Assembly (NCBI GenBank): GCA_017390475.1
Contig: JAFPBO010000028.1
Span: 1-57,041, forward strand
From: Loktanella sp.
GTDB lineage: Bacteria > Pseudomonadota > Alphaproteobacteria > Rhodobacterales > Rhodobacteraceae
Length of the DNA stretch: 57,041 nt
Reading direction: 5' to 3'
Shown: in pieces, positions 26,528 through 35,160 of the stretch
Layout: each line of letters opens with the position of its first letter
How positions within the stretch are numbered: position 1 is the first letter of the stretch
Program-made: the position numbers and the translations under genes
Notes under the pieces: generated by a model
What the model was told of the DNA's origin: nothing
The model's input: the letters and a program-made list of their open reading frames with translations, nothing else
Databases searched by the model: none

Positions 26528-27529
26528 TTATGCTCCTGTTAGCTGGATAGGGTTTTTCAGAAGGTGCCGGTTCATGATCCGCGCTTCCGAAACAGCCCGC
26601 CCCTCCAGAATGTCAACGATCCCACGCACCGCTTCTGTGCCGACACGTGCATTCGCCTCGCGCGTAACGCCGCCAATATGCGGCGACACAAGAATGCGCG
26701 GTTCCGAAAAGAATGGGTGGTTGGCAGGCGGCGGTTCAACCGCGAAAGTATCAAGACCCGCGCCAGCCAACTGTCCCGAAACGACCGCGTCAAGCAACGC
26801 GGCTTCGTCAATCAGCCCTCCACGTGCGGTGTTGATGACGAAGGACTCAAAGGGCATGAGTGCGATATTGTCCGCATTCACGACTTCTCTTGTTGCATCC
26901 GTCAACGGGCAGTGCAGCGACAGGATGTCAGACGTCTGAAACAGGTCCGACAAACTTGTGCAGCGTGCGATGTGTGATTGACGGAACATGTCATCCGGCG
27001 CGAATGGGTCAAACGCCTGGACTTGCAATCCCAAACCCCGCGCCATTTCAGCCGTGGCCCGTCCAATTGCGCCCAGACCTAACAAACCAAACCGCATGCC
27101 TGCCAGTTCGCGTCCCGAATACCCCGGCTTTTCCCAGCGCCCTGCACGCAAGCCAGCGTCCAGCGGCAAAAGCCGTTTGACCGCCGCCAGCGTCAACGAG
27201 ATTGTATGTTCCGCGACAGACACAGCGTTGGCACCGACAGCGGCCAAAACCGGAATGCCACGGGCCGCGGCCGCCGTCAGATCGATATTGTCGACACCGG
27301 CGCCATGTTTGGAAATCACGCGCAAGCTCGGGGCGGCGTCCATCGCGGCGGCGTCCAGTTTGCCCATGCGGGAAATAACGGCGACCGGGTCGCTTTCGCA
27401 CAGCGAGTGTCGCAGATCTTCGGCAGAAGAATAAGGCGGCACATAGCAAAGTGCATATCCCGAAGACGCCGCAATCGCAATTGCGCTTTGGTGCAGTTCC
27501 GGCCCGGTGACCAGGATAGATTGTGTCAT
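26528..27529 (-). CDS. D-2-hydroxyacid dehydrogenase (NAD-dependent)
   Basis: A 333-residue enzyme of the D-isomer-specific 2-hydroxyacid dehydrogenase family. The nucleotide-binding motif GLLGLGAIGRA lies at about residues 146-156. Catalytic residues fall in NTARGGLID (Arg), DTFAVEPPP (Glu) and SPHIGGVT (His). SerA, glyoxylate reductase and hydroxypyruvate reductase belong here. The ATG at 27529 has AAGGAA just upstream and fits the family N-terminus; a start 66 bases earlier is open but adds nothing conserved. First gene of an operon with rraA-like and tctCBA, divergent from a LysR gene. Confidence 0.9.
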   Translation of the reverse strand: MTQSILVTGPELHQSAIAIAASSGYALCYVPPYSSAEDLRHSLCESDPVAVISRMGKLDAAAMDAAPSLRVISKHGAGVDNIDLTAAAARGIPVLAAVGANAVSVAEHTISLTLAAVKRLLPLDAGLRAGRWEKPGYSGRELAGMRFGLLGLGAIGRATAEMARGLGLQVQAFDPFAPDDMFRQSHIARCTSLSDLFQTSDILSLHCPLTDATREVVNADNIALMPFESFVINTARGGLIDEAALLDAVVSGQLAGAGLDTFAVEPPPANHPFFSEPRILVSPHIGGVTREANARVGTEAVRGIVDILEGRAVSEARIMNRHLLKNPIQLTGA

Positions 27530-27639
27530 TGCGTTCCTTGCGCGCATGGCTTTCCATGCGCCGTGGTTTACTGTTGATGTGATATGGTTCTGCATCCTCT
27601 CCCAAAGATGCGAACAAGCTCCTCGCGGCAGAGATAACG

Positions 27640-27690
27640 CAAAGTTAAGCTTTACAAAAACGCGAATTTACGTACTTTAAGTTAAGCAAA
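27640..27690. promoter_or_regulatory. Direct repeats in the LysR/dehydrogenase intergenic region
   Basis: The divergent intergenic region is AT-rich and contains AAGTTAAGC twice, at 27642-27650 and 27679-27687, 37 bp apart. LysR regulators commonly bind two nearby sites between their own gene and a divergent target, so these are candidate sites for the LysR protein at 27702. No match to a defined operator is claimed. Confidence 0.4.
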
Positions 27691-27701
27691 AATGGTTTTA
27701 A

Positions 27702-28601
27702 ATGGATACCCGCCAGCTACGCACGCTTATCGCAATCGTTCAGCATGGCGGGTTTGCGAGGGCAGCCCAGGCTGTTCACATTACGCCCTCTGCTGTCAGC
27801 CAGCAAATTCAAGCCATTGAGAAGGAACTCGGGACAACGCTGTTTGAACGCAGTAGTCGACCACCTGCCCTCACGCCGGAAGGCATGCAAGTAGTGGAAA
27901 TGGCAAATGATATTCTACAACGGATTGACGAAACCCGGAGAGCACTTTCCGGCGACCAAGTTACTGGAACGCTATTAATTGGGTCTGTGCGATCTAGCGC
28001 GTTAAGCGTTCTGCCGCGCGCTATCATGAAAATGCACGCCCTTTACCCAGAGCTCAAGGTCAATCTTCGAATTTCCAATTCAACCAATTTGATCGCCGAG
28101 GTTGCGGCAGGGAGGTTGGATGCTGCAGTTGTCGCGGAAAACTTCAGCATCCCTCAACTGATCCGATGGAGCCCGTTTTTGCGGGAGCCGCTTTGGGTCA
28201 TCGCCCCCAAAAGTATGGCTTACAGTGATCCCGTAGCAATGCTCAGGACGCTACCCTTCGTAAGATTCCAAAGCCCCGTTCCACTTGCAGGACTGATCGA
28301 TACAGAATTAGCCCGCCTGCAGGTAACAACTCTGGACGTAGCTGGCATGGACTCGATCGCATCGATTATTAACTGTGTTGTTGAAGGTATGGGAATTTCT
28401 ATCGTGCCAGATATCGCACTCCGGGCTCCGGAAGCTGTTGATTTGGCGCATCTTCCCTTCGGTGAGCCACAGGTTTTTCGCCAGATCGGCCTGATCGAAC
28501 GTATCAGTTCCACCCGAGCTGTCGTTATCGACCATTTTCACGGTATGCTAGCGGAGACTTGCGGCGAACACGGTGTTAAGCGTAGTGATCTGCTGATCTG
28601 A
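27702..28601 (+). CDS. LysR-family regulator of the Tct/aldolase operon
   Basis: A 299-residue LysR protein: winged helix-turn-helix at residues 1-60 (FARAAQAVHITPSAVSQQI) and the periplasmic-binding-like effector domain from about residue 90. It is divergent from the dehydrogenase operon and shares its promoter region, the standard arrangement for a LysR regulator and its target. The effector is presumably the substrate taken up by TctABC or a product of it. No clear ribosome-binding site precedes the ATG. Confidence 0.9.
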   Translation: MDTRQLRTLIAIVQHGGFARAAQAVHITPSAVSQQIQAIEKELGTTLFERSSRPPALTPEGMQVVEMANDILQRIDETRRALSGDQVTGTLLIGSVRSSALSVLPRAIMKMHALYPELKVNLRISNSTNLIAEVAAGRLDAAVVAENFSIPQLIRWSPFLREPLWVIAPKSMAYSDPVAMLRTLPFVRFQSPVPLAGLIDTELARLQVTTLDVAGMDSIASIINCVVEGMGISIVPDIALRAPEAVDLAHLPFGEPQVFRQIGLIERISSTRAVVIDHFHGMLAETCGEHGVKRSDLLI

Positions 28602-28602
28602 C

Positions 28603-28620
28603 AGCCGCCGAAGCGGTTTT
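28603..28620 (+). terminator. Short terminator after the LysR gene
   Basis: CCGC-CGAA-GCGG (28605-28616), extended by one A-T pair and a G-T wobble, is followed by TTTT and lies two bases past the LysR stop. A stable CGAA tetraloop and the T-run fit a small intrinsic terminator, though the stem is short. Confidence 0.4.
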
Positions 28621-28949
28621 CACTCTTAGCGTAGCGAAGGTCCGCATCCGCCCCCTTTGAGGTGGGCCGCCTGATCGCTCAAACCGGCCTTTAGTCGCAA
28701 CATCAATGCCGCGCGCCAGCTTTTGAATTTCGGTCAGTCGTTTATTTCGTATAAATATCCCAGTTTGGGCAATTGGCTTTCGAACACAATTGACGTGTGA
28801 TCGGGAGCGGTCATGACCGACGGGGAGCATGCCACGACGCAAATGACTGTTTAAGACATACGACCCATTCTACGGCCGACGTATGAACAGGGTCTCTCGG
28901 TGGGCGCAGGCAAAGGATTCAGGGCCTGCGCTAAGGGCGCAAGTTCCAT

Positions 28950-29446
28950 CTGGCCCTGAAGATGGCTGAAGAATGGCCGCGCGTACCATCTGCGCGCTCT
29001 TCGCAAGTCACTGCCAGCGGCCGGAGACCCGTCTCCAGTCGCGATCGAAAAGGGCGGGCCAGGCACCACGCGCGCTATCACCTCTTGTCATCGAGTGGCC
29101 TATTATGCTCAGCGGCAGCAGGCAGCAGTTGAGCGAGCGCCTTCGTCACCTCCATATCAAGGTTGGCAAGCCTTACCCGAAACATCTCGTGGATCGGTTC
29201 GGTGATCTCCGTGATCACGTGGGCGAGTTCGCGCAAATGCACATGGCTTTCCGCGGAATAACAAAACGGCGCTTTTCGCAGCTTCGCCTCATTCATGCGA
29301 CGCGCCAACTGATTGACCTTGGTACCAGCGCAGTTGATGCGCGCATTCATTTCACCCAGCTCGTCTGCCGTCCGGTGATCCGGTTTCAGGACTTTTTCCG
29401 CAGCCGACATCAGCGCACGTAGTGCTTTAGTTCGTTACGCTGGCAA
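28950..29446 (-). pseudogene. Decayed second mobC and relaxase 5' end
   Basis: On the minus strand, 29410-29078 encodes VNQLARRMNEAKLRKAPF, then YSAESHVHLRELAHVI. This matches the MobC at 731-1345 (INQVARRLNEARLKGQPL, YTAESHGHIREFAGLI) almost position for position, after a preceding ALRALMSAAEKVLKPDH in another segment of the same frame. The helix-turn-helix half is missing. The next 120 bases match the 5' end of the relaxase gene at DNA level, including TTCGATCGCGACTGGAG, but carry an in-frame TAG or TGA and then diverge. An AUG-less, truncated, frame-broken remnant of a second transfer locus. Confidence 0.85.
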
Positions 29447-29637
29447 CCCTCGCAAGAGACGGAAAACACACGCTCCCCTTGGTTGCACCGCCAGCATGCG
29501 AAGGGTTAAATACCGGTGCCAATCTAGTTTTTCTTAAAGGGTGCCGTGGCGCTCCGGTTGGCGGGATTCGCATTGGTCGTGACCACGGACCGACACATTC
29601 TGGTCCGTGCACGTTGAGTTAAGATAGCATAGAATGC
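29447..29637. other. Gene-free spacer downstream of ThuA
   Basis: No frame with a recognisable motif. The stretch contains a CACGGACC / GGTCCGTG inverted repeat near 29583-29610 (ACCACGGACCG...CTGGTCCGTGC), which could end the minus-strand ThuA transcript, although it lacks a T-run. Confidence 0.3.
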
Positions 29638-30285
29638 CTAAGCAGCGCGCGCCGCCCAGGACAGACCGCGACGCAGGATTAGCTTCATCTGCGGCACTTC
29701 AAATTCGCTGGCCACATGGCCAAGCGCAGAAAAGAACACCCGACCTGCGCCATATCGCCGTTTCCAGACGACGGGCATCACCGTGCCGTCGATCCATTCG
29801 GCATGTTCGCCGGTGAAGGTGGTGGTCGCCAGCACCTCGTTCGAGGGATCAACATGCATGTAATATTGCTCCGAACTGTACTCAAAGCTATCGATCCCTG
29901 CCATGACAGGGTCGTCAGAGCGTATGACATCAACCTTGTAGTCTATGATATTCCCAGGGTGGGCCACCCATTGACCACCGGTCATGAACTGATACTCCGG
30001 CACATCGCGAAAAGCATCGCACATGCCCCCGTGAAAACCACCAAGGCCAACACCCCCCTTGATCGCAGCGGTCAGCATGTTGACCTCTTCCTTCTCGATC
30101 TTGGACATGCTCGCAATTGGAACGATCAGGCTCATTTCTTTGATACCCTCATCGGCAAAGGCTTCGGTCGTGTCATGGACGTGAACCTTGAAACCATCCT
30201 CCTCCAGAATGGTCCGGACCACATTCGCACAGGCCTCAGGCTCATGACCGGCCCAGCCACCCCATACAATAAGTGCTTCGCGCAT
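29638..30285 (-). CDS. ThuA-domain protein
   Basis: A 215-residue protein of the ThuA family (class I glutamine-amidotransferase-like fold): LIVWGGWAGHEPEAC (about residues 5-19), GGVGLGGFHGGMCDAF (about 77-92) and the C-terminal RRYGAGRVFFSALGH. ThuA-like proteins recur beside Gfo/Idh oxidoreductases and sugar ABC transporters and are linked to trehalose or related sugar use, but the reaction is not established. Start follows GGGAGAGAAATT. Last gene of the ROK-Gfo/Idh-ThuA operon. Confidence 0.9.
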   Translation of the reverse strand: MREALIVWGGWAGHEPEACANVVRTILEEDGFKVHVHDTTEAFADEGIKEMSLIVPIASMSKIEKEEVNMLTAAIKGGVGLGGFHGGMCDAFRDVPEYQFMTGGQWVAHPGNIIDYKVDVIRSDDPVMAGIDSFEYSSEQYYMHVDPSNEVLATTTFTGEHAEWIDGTVMPVVWKRRYGAGRVFFSALGHVASEFEVPQMKLILRRGLSWAARAA

Positions 30286-30303
30286 AATTTCTCTCCCTAG
30301 ATA

Positions 30304-31413
30304 TCAATGTGCCAAAATAGTGTTGACGATGTTGTCCCCAAGCGGTGCAGGCCGATCCGGTTGCGTCGCTATCTCGATCCGCTGCCCAGTCCGGGCGGAG
30401 TCTTCAACCGCCGCCATCACCTCAAGCGCATGCAACGCAAGCGCGCCGCTGGCTCTGTGTGGGCGTTTCGACCGTATCGCATGTGCCATATCGGCCAGGC
30501 CAAGTGACCGGAAATTCCCGTCCCAATAGGGCATGGTCGTCGGCACATCGACCCAATCTGCGTTCTTGGCGCGGGTTTCAACCTGACCACCAAAATGGTT
30601 GGGGTCGGGCACCAAAAGCGTTGCATCGGTGCCGTAAATCTCGATCGGGGTATGACGGTGGCCAGCGACGTCAAAGCTCATGACGATCTGCACGATCGCG
30701 CCGGATGCGAACGCCAGCGAGCCTGAAACATGGGTGAAAACCTCGACCTCAATCATTTCACCGTTGCGCGGCTCGCTGGTGATAGGCCGAGTCTTGCGCA
30801 ACATCGACGCCATGCCGGTGACCGAGGCGACCGGCCCCAGCAGATTGACAAGCTGTGTGATGTAGTAAGGCCCCATGTCCAACATAGGGCCACCCCCGGA
30901 TTTGTAGTAAAAGTCCGGGTTGGGATGCCAGCGTTCGTGGCCCGGACACATGAAAAAGGCCGTACCACCCACAACCTGCCCCAAAGCGCCGCTGTCAACG
31001 ATATCGCGACATGTCTGATGCGCACCGCCAAGGAACGTATCCGGCGCACATCCGACCCGCAAACCCAACCGTTCACCTTCCGCGATCAATTTCCTACCTT
31101 CGCTCACAGTCACCGCCAGCGGCTTTTCGGAATAGACATGTTTACCTGCAGCAAGCGCCGCCATCCCGACCTCGACGTGGGCTTGCGGGATGGTCAGGTT
31201 CAGCACAATATCGATATCATCAGCGGCTAGCAGATCAGCGACGGACCGGACCGGCACGCCAAATGCCTCACCCTGCAAGACAGCTGTGGGGTGATGTCGA
31301 TCCGCAACCGCGCGGATGTCTAGGATGGGAAAATCCTTCGCCGCCTTCAGATAGGTGCCTGAAATATTGCCACACCCGATGATACCGATCCCGACTGGCT
31401 TTTTATCCGACAT
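30304..31413 (-). CDS. Gfo/Idh/MocA-family oxidoreductase
   Basis: A 369-residue NAD(P)-dependent dehydrogenase. The N-terminal Rossmann fold has GIGIIGCGNISGTYL (about residues 7-21). EKPLAVTVSEG (about 95-105) carries the family's EKP motif, and the C-terminal alpha/beta domain includes GGGPMLDMGPYYI. These enzymes oxidise hydroxyls of sugars, cyclitols or their derivatives. Paired with ThuA and a MalEFGK-type importer it probably acts on an imported sugar. Overlaps the ROK gene by 11 bases and has a good GGAGGGAG site. Confidence 0.92.
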   Translation of the reverse strand: MSDKKPVGIGIIGCGNISGTYLKAAKDFPILDIRAVADRHHPTAVLQGEAFGVPVRSVADLLAADDIDIVLNLTIPQAHVEVGMAALAAGKHVYSEKPLAVTVSEGRKLIAEGERLGLRVGCAPDTFLGGAHQTCRDIVDSGALGQVVGGTAFFMCPGHERWHPNPDFYYKSGGGPMLDMGPYYITQLVNLLGPVASVTGMASMLRKTRPITSEPRNGEMIEVEVFTHVSGSLAFASGAIVQIVMSFDVAGHRHTPIEIYGTDATLLVPDPNHFGGQVETRAKNADWVDVPTTMPYWDGNFRSLGLADMAHAIRSKRPHRASGALALHALEVMAAVEDSARTGQRIEIATQPDRPAPLGDNIVNTILAH

Positions 31414-32650
31414 TTTTTACTCCCTCCAAATCCTCTTTCATCCCGGGCTGTCTGGCCTGCATGGCCCCCCAGGGTGAGCCGTAAAGTTCACGCAATGCCA
31501 AGGCAGCAGCCCCGCGCGCCCAAAGGCCGTCGTCAGCCTGATGCGCATCCACCTCACCCAGCCCGGCCAGCGTTTGCGGCACAGCCTCCACCATCACGCG
31601 GCGCAGCGGTTCTAGCAGATGATCGCCAAGCCCAAGCACAGACCCCACAAGCAAAATTCGCGGCGGTGCCAACAGCGTGACGATATTGGCCAGCGCCGTG
31701 CCCAATGCCGCACCAGCTCGTTCGGCGCGCGCTATCATATCCGCATCACCCGGCGCGACGCATAGGTTGGCCTTGCCTGGCAAAGCGTTACGGGCTTTTT
31801 CGCGCAGGCGGTCCGCCTCGGCATGGCCTGCGATGATGGCGCTTTGTTCAGCCAGTTCCGAAAGGCGGGTCAGCACCGGCGCGTCAGGTGCGCTGATCAC
31901 CAGATCACCCAGATTAGGCGACAGGCCGGTCGCGCCCCGGAACAACTGGCCGCGGTTCATGATGGCAAAGCCGATGGAATGTTCCAGCGACACAAGCACG
32001 AAATCGTCAAGATCCCGCGCTGTGCCAAACCAACGTTCCCCCTGCGCGATTGCATCTGCATCGCTTTCTAAGAACGTCTGGATCCCCAGCCGGTTCTGCA
32101 ACGCCGCGGCCAGCGGTGCGTTCGCTTGGGCCAGCAGCGGGCTTTCGCGGACCGATCCCGTCGCATGTTCGATGACCCCCGGCATGGCAATCGTCAGACT
32201 GTCGATCTGCGTCGGTGCCCGCCCGGTTTCAGCAAGACACGACCGCACACCATCGGCGATCAGATAGGCCAGGACATCAACAGGTTCGCGCGCCAGACGC
32301 ACCGGCACGCCGAACTCGGACAAAACATCACCTTGAAAGTCGGTCAGCACGAAATGCATCCGATAGGGCGACACCTTGACGCCGATCACACAGGCGGCGT
32401 CCGCCTTCAGTTGCAGCATGACACGTGGACGACCACGACCGCCATTACCGCTGTTGCGCAAATCTCCGATGCTGACAGGCTCAATCAGCCCGCTTTCAAT
32501 CAGCGAACCGGTGATGGCAGAAATCGTCGTTGGCGACAATTCGGTCCGTTCGCATATCGCAACGCGCGCCAAAGGGCCATGCCGACGGATCGTGTCGAGA
32601 ACATGAAAGCGATTGATAGCGCGCATCAATTCGGGATCGGCTGTCTTCAT
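31403..32650 (-). CDS. ROK-family transcriptional regulator
   Basis: A 415-residue regulator with an N-terminal winged helix (about residues 15-70, with RVAICERTELSPTTISAITGSLIESGL) and a sugar-kinase-like ROK domain. Within it, the ATP-binding region and the zinc/ExGH motif seen in active ROK kinases are weak, so it is a regulator rather than a kinase (NagC/XylR type). It is divergent from the sugar ABC operon and probably represses both operons until it binds a sugar or sugar phosphate. Confidence 0.9.
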   Translation of the reverse strand: MKTADPELMRAINRFHVLDTIRRHGPLARVAICERTELSPTTISAITGSLIESGLIEPVSIGDLRNSGNGGRGRPRVMLQLKADAACVIGVKVSPYRMHFVLTDFQGDVLSEFGVPVRLAREPVDVLAYLIADGVRSCLAETGRAPTQIDSLTIAMPGVIEHATGSVRESPLLAQANAPLAAALQNRLGIQTFLESDADAIAQGERWFGTARDLDDFVLVSLEHSIGFAIMNRGQLFRGATGLSPNLGDLVISAPDAPVLTRLSELAEQSAIIAGHAEADRLREKARNALPGKANLCVAPGDADMIARAERAGAALGTALANIVTLLAPPRILLVGSVLGLGDHLLEPLRRVMVEAVPQTLAGLGEVDAHQADDGLWARGAAALALRELYGSPWGAMQARQPGMKEDLEGVKNVG

Positions 32651-32734
32651 AGGTTGGCACGGTCCATTTTATGCTGGATACAAATTTACTCCGCCATTCG
32701 TGACCGACAGAATGCCGAAAAGCAAGTCAAAACG

Positions 32735-32795
32735 GCCCTATTTCGCACCATACAGGAGAATCTCTTGACAGATTAAGCGACAACTGCCCTATTTA
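32735..32795. promoter_or_regulatory. Divergent ROK/ABC promoter region with direct repeat
   Basis: GCCCTATTT occurs at 32735-32743 and 32786-32794, 51 bp apart (about five helical turns), on the plus strand. TTGACA at 32765-32770 lies between them and TATTTA at 32790-32795 follows at a 19-bp spacing, a plausible promoter for the ABC operon. The second repeat overlaps that -10, as expected for a repressor site of the ROK protein. Confidence 0.45.
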
Positions 32796-32855
32796 ATACG
32801 CGACATGTAAAATATCCTCCGGGAGGGGAGGATGTGGCAAATCAGGGAGGATCAA

Positions 32856-34139
32856 ATGAAATTCCAAAGATCAACGATCATGGGGGCCACGCTATTAGCG
32901 ACGGGCGTCCTGGGCGCGACAATGGCTGTGGCACAGACAGAGGTGCGCTGGCTGCATATTGAACAAAACCCCGCTTATCTGTCCGTCTGGGAAGACATCG
33001 CCGCGTCCTTTAACGCCCAAAACCCCGACGTGAACGTTACCATGCAATTCCTTGAAAACGAGGCGTTCAAGGCGCGCTTGCCCACGCTGCTGCAGTCAAG
33101 TTCAGCACCCCATATGTTTTATTCATGGGGCGGCGGCGTATTGCGTGCCCAGGCAGAGAACGGCGTTCTGATGAACCTGAACGAAGCCATGGCAGAACAA
33201 CGCGATGGCCAGCCATGGGGGGACAGCTTCAACCCCGCTGCCGTGGACGGTCTTAGCTTCGATGGCGAGACCTGGGCCGTCCCATTCCGCATGGGCACCG
33301 TCAGTTTTTTTTACAACAAGGAATTATTCGAGCAGGCCGGCATCGATTCCGCTGATCTGACGGACTGGTCGGCTTTTCTTAACGCGATTGAAACCCTGAA
33401 AGAGGCAGGTCTCACCCCTATAGCCGTAGGTGGGGGTGAACGCTGGCCTGTCCATTTCTACTGGAGCTACCTTGCCATGCGGATCGGCGGACAAGAGGTT
33501 GTCGATAACGCCAAGATCGGCGCAGGCGAAGGCTTCGGTCACGAAGCCTTTGTCAGCGCGGGCGAGGAATTGCGCCGCTTGGGGGAACTTGACCCGTTCC
33601 AGCCCGGCTATCTGGGGGCCACATGGCCGCAGACCCTTGGTGCCTTCGGTGATGGCAACGCCGCGATGATCCTGTCATTTGAAAACACCGTCGGCACCCA
33701 GCGCAACAATTCAGCTGACGGTGTCGGTCTGGACCCGGACAATATCGGGAGGTTCCCCTTCCCCATGGTCGAAGGTGGCAATAGCCAGATCACGGATACA
33801 CTGGGTGGGTTGAACGGATGGGCAGTGTCAGTCAATGCGCCGCCAGAAACACTCGACTTTCTGGCCTATTTCACGAACCAGGAAAACCAGCGCAAGATGG
33901 CAGCAGCTGAAATGCTGATCCCCGTCACGACCGGCGCCGAAGACGCCATCGAAGGCGTGCATCTGCGCGACGCGGCGGATCAGCTTGCCGCATCCACTTG
34001 GCACCAGAATTACTTCGATCAAGACTTTGGCCCGTCGCTTGGCCGGGTGATCAACGATATTTCGGTCGAACTGGTCACCGGCAACATGTCTCCCAGCGAG
34101 GCGGTCTCGATGCTGCAGAACGAATTCGCGCTGCAGTGA
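32856..34139 (+). CDS. Sugar ABC transporter substrate-binding protein
   Basis: A 427-residue family 1 solute-binding protein (MalE/UgpB type). The signal peptide ends at GATMAVAQ (about residue 27). The mature part has the EVRWLHIEQNPAY start, YSWGGGVLRAQAENGVL (about residues 85-101) and GETWAVPFRMGTVSFFYNKELFEQ pattern (marking about 137-160) typical of oligosaccharide and polyol binders. The ATG at 32856 follows AGGGAGG by five bases; an upstream ATG is just in the leader. It delivers sugar to the MalFG-like permeases that follow. Confidence 0.92.
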   Translation: MKFQRSTIMGATLLATGVLGATMAVAQTEVRWLHIEQNPAYLSVWEDIAASFNAQNPDVNVTMQFLENEAFKARLPTLLQSSSAPHMFYSWGGGVLRAQAENGVLMNLNEAMAEQRDGQPWGDSFNPAAVDGLSFDGETWAVPFRMGTVSFFYNKELFEQAGIDSADLTDWSAFLNAIETLKEAGLTPIAVGGGERWPVHFYWSYLAMRIGGQEVVDNAKIGAGEGFGHEAFVSAGEELRRLGELDPFQPGYLGATWPQTLGAFGDGNAAMILSFENTVGTQRNNSADGVGLDPDNIGRFPFPMVEGGNSQITDTLGGLNGWAVSVNAPPETLDFLAYFTNQENQRKMAAAEMLIPVTTGAEDAIEGVHLRDAADQLAASTWHQNYFDQDFGPSLGRVINDISVELVTGNMSPSEAVSMLQNEFALQ

Positions 34140-34158
34140 CGTAACGCTTCAGAAAGCG

Positions 34159-34188
34159 GCCCGCCGCCGGTCTGGATCGGCGGCGGGC
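34159..34188. other. Strong hairpin between binding protein and permease genes
   Basis: GCCCGCCGCCG (34159-34169) is perfectly complementary to CGGCGGCGGGC (34178-34188) with an 8-nt loop. It lies 20 bases past the binding-protein stop and before the permease SD, without a T-run. Intercistronic hairpins at this place in sugar ABC operons stabilise the upstream message and lower permease expression, giving excess binding protein. Confidence 0.65.
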
Positions 34189-34212
34189 AACCTGCCAAGA
34201 GGAGTATGACAC

Positions 34213-35160
34213 GTGACATCGGTAAGTGGCGGACTGCTGGCAAAAGCCCGCAGGGCAATCCGTGAAAATGCACGCCCGATCAGGCGTGAAAAGGTTATCG
34301 GACCCAGCCGCCTGCCCGTCTTGCTGCTGTTTCTGCCGCCTGCGCTGTTACTCTTTACAGTTTTTGTTATGCTGCCGATGGGAGAAGCTGCCTGGTATAG
34401 CCTTTACAATTGGTCCGGCTATGGTCGCCCGACCCAATTCGTCGGCCTGCGTAATTTCGAAGTCTTGTTCCAGAACCGCGCCTTTCATCAGGCGCTCACC
34501 AATACCGGACTGATCATGGTTGTTTCAATCGTGATTCAGGTGCCTCTAGCGCTGTGGCTGGCGATGCTGTTGGCTGAACGGTTTCCCGGCGTCGTTGCTT
34601 TCCGGCTGATCTTTTTTCTGCCTTACGTTCTGGCCGATGTCGCAGCCGGCTTGATCTGGCGCTTCGTATACGACGGCGATTACGGGCTTTTCGCTGCAAT
34701 CTTCGGCTTTTTCGGCATGTCCGCCCCCTATGTGCTGGCTGACCGTGATCTGGCAATCTATGCCGTTTTGGCCGTCGTCGTATGGAAATATTTCGGCTTT
34801 CACATGATGCTGTTCATCGCCGGACTGCAAGCCATCGACCGCAATCTGCTAGAGGCCGCTGATATGGATGGTGCCAGCCGCTGGCAGAGGTTCCGTTATG
34901 TTACCTTGCCAATGCTGGCACCAACATTGCGGTTGTCGGTATTCTTTGCCGTCATCGGGTCACTGCAATTGTTCGACGTGGTGATGCCACTGACTGGTGG
35001 CGGGCCGTTGAACAGCACTGAAACCCTTGTGACGTTCCTTTACAGCTATGGCGTCATGCGCACACAGATCGGATTTGGCAGCGCCGCCGGCGTGGTCTTG
35101 TTCTTGCTTTGTGTTGTTCTGGCGTTCACCTACAAGCGGGCTTTGATGCGCAATGACTGA
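34213..35160 (+). CDS. Sugar ABC transporter permease (MalF/UgpA type)
   Basis: A 315-residue permease with six hydrophobic helices and the EAA loop EAADMDGASRWQRFRYVTLP (about residues 215-234) that contacts the ATPase. The start is GTG at 34213, nine bases after GAGGAG; an ATG at 34205 is out of frame. Overlaps the next permease by eight bases. Confidence 0.92.
   Translation: MTSVSGGLLAKARRAIRENARPIRREKVIGPSRLPVLLLFLPPALLLFTVFVMLPMGEAAWYSLYNWSGYGRPTQFVGLRNFEVLFQNRAFHQALTNTGLIMVVSIVIQVPLALWLAMLLAERFPGVVAFRLIFFLPYVLADVAAGLIWRFVYDGDYGLFAAIFGFFGMSAPYVLADRDLAIYAVLAVVVWKYFGFHMMLFIAGLQAIDRNLLEAADMDGASRWQRFRYVTLPMLAPTLRLSVFFAVIGSLQLFDVVMPLTGGGPLNSTETLVTFLYSYGVMRTQIGFGSAAGVVLFLLCVVLAFTYKRALMRND

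Noticed and set aside
28576-28842. An 88-codon minus-strand frame after the LysR gene
   Set aside because: Overlaps the LysR end and terminator-like hairpin; translation has no recognisable motif.
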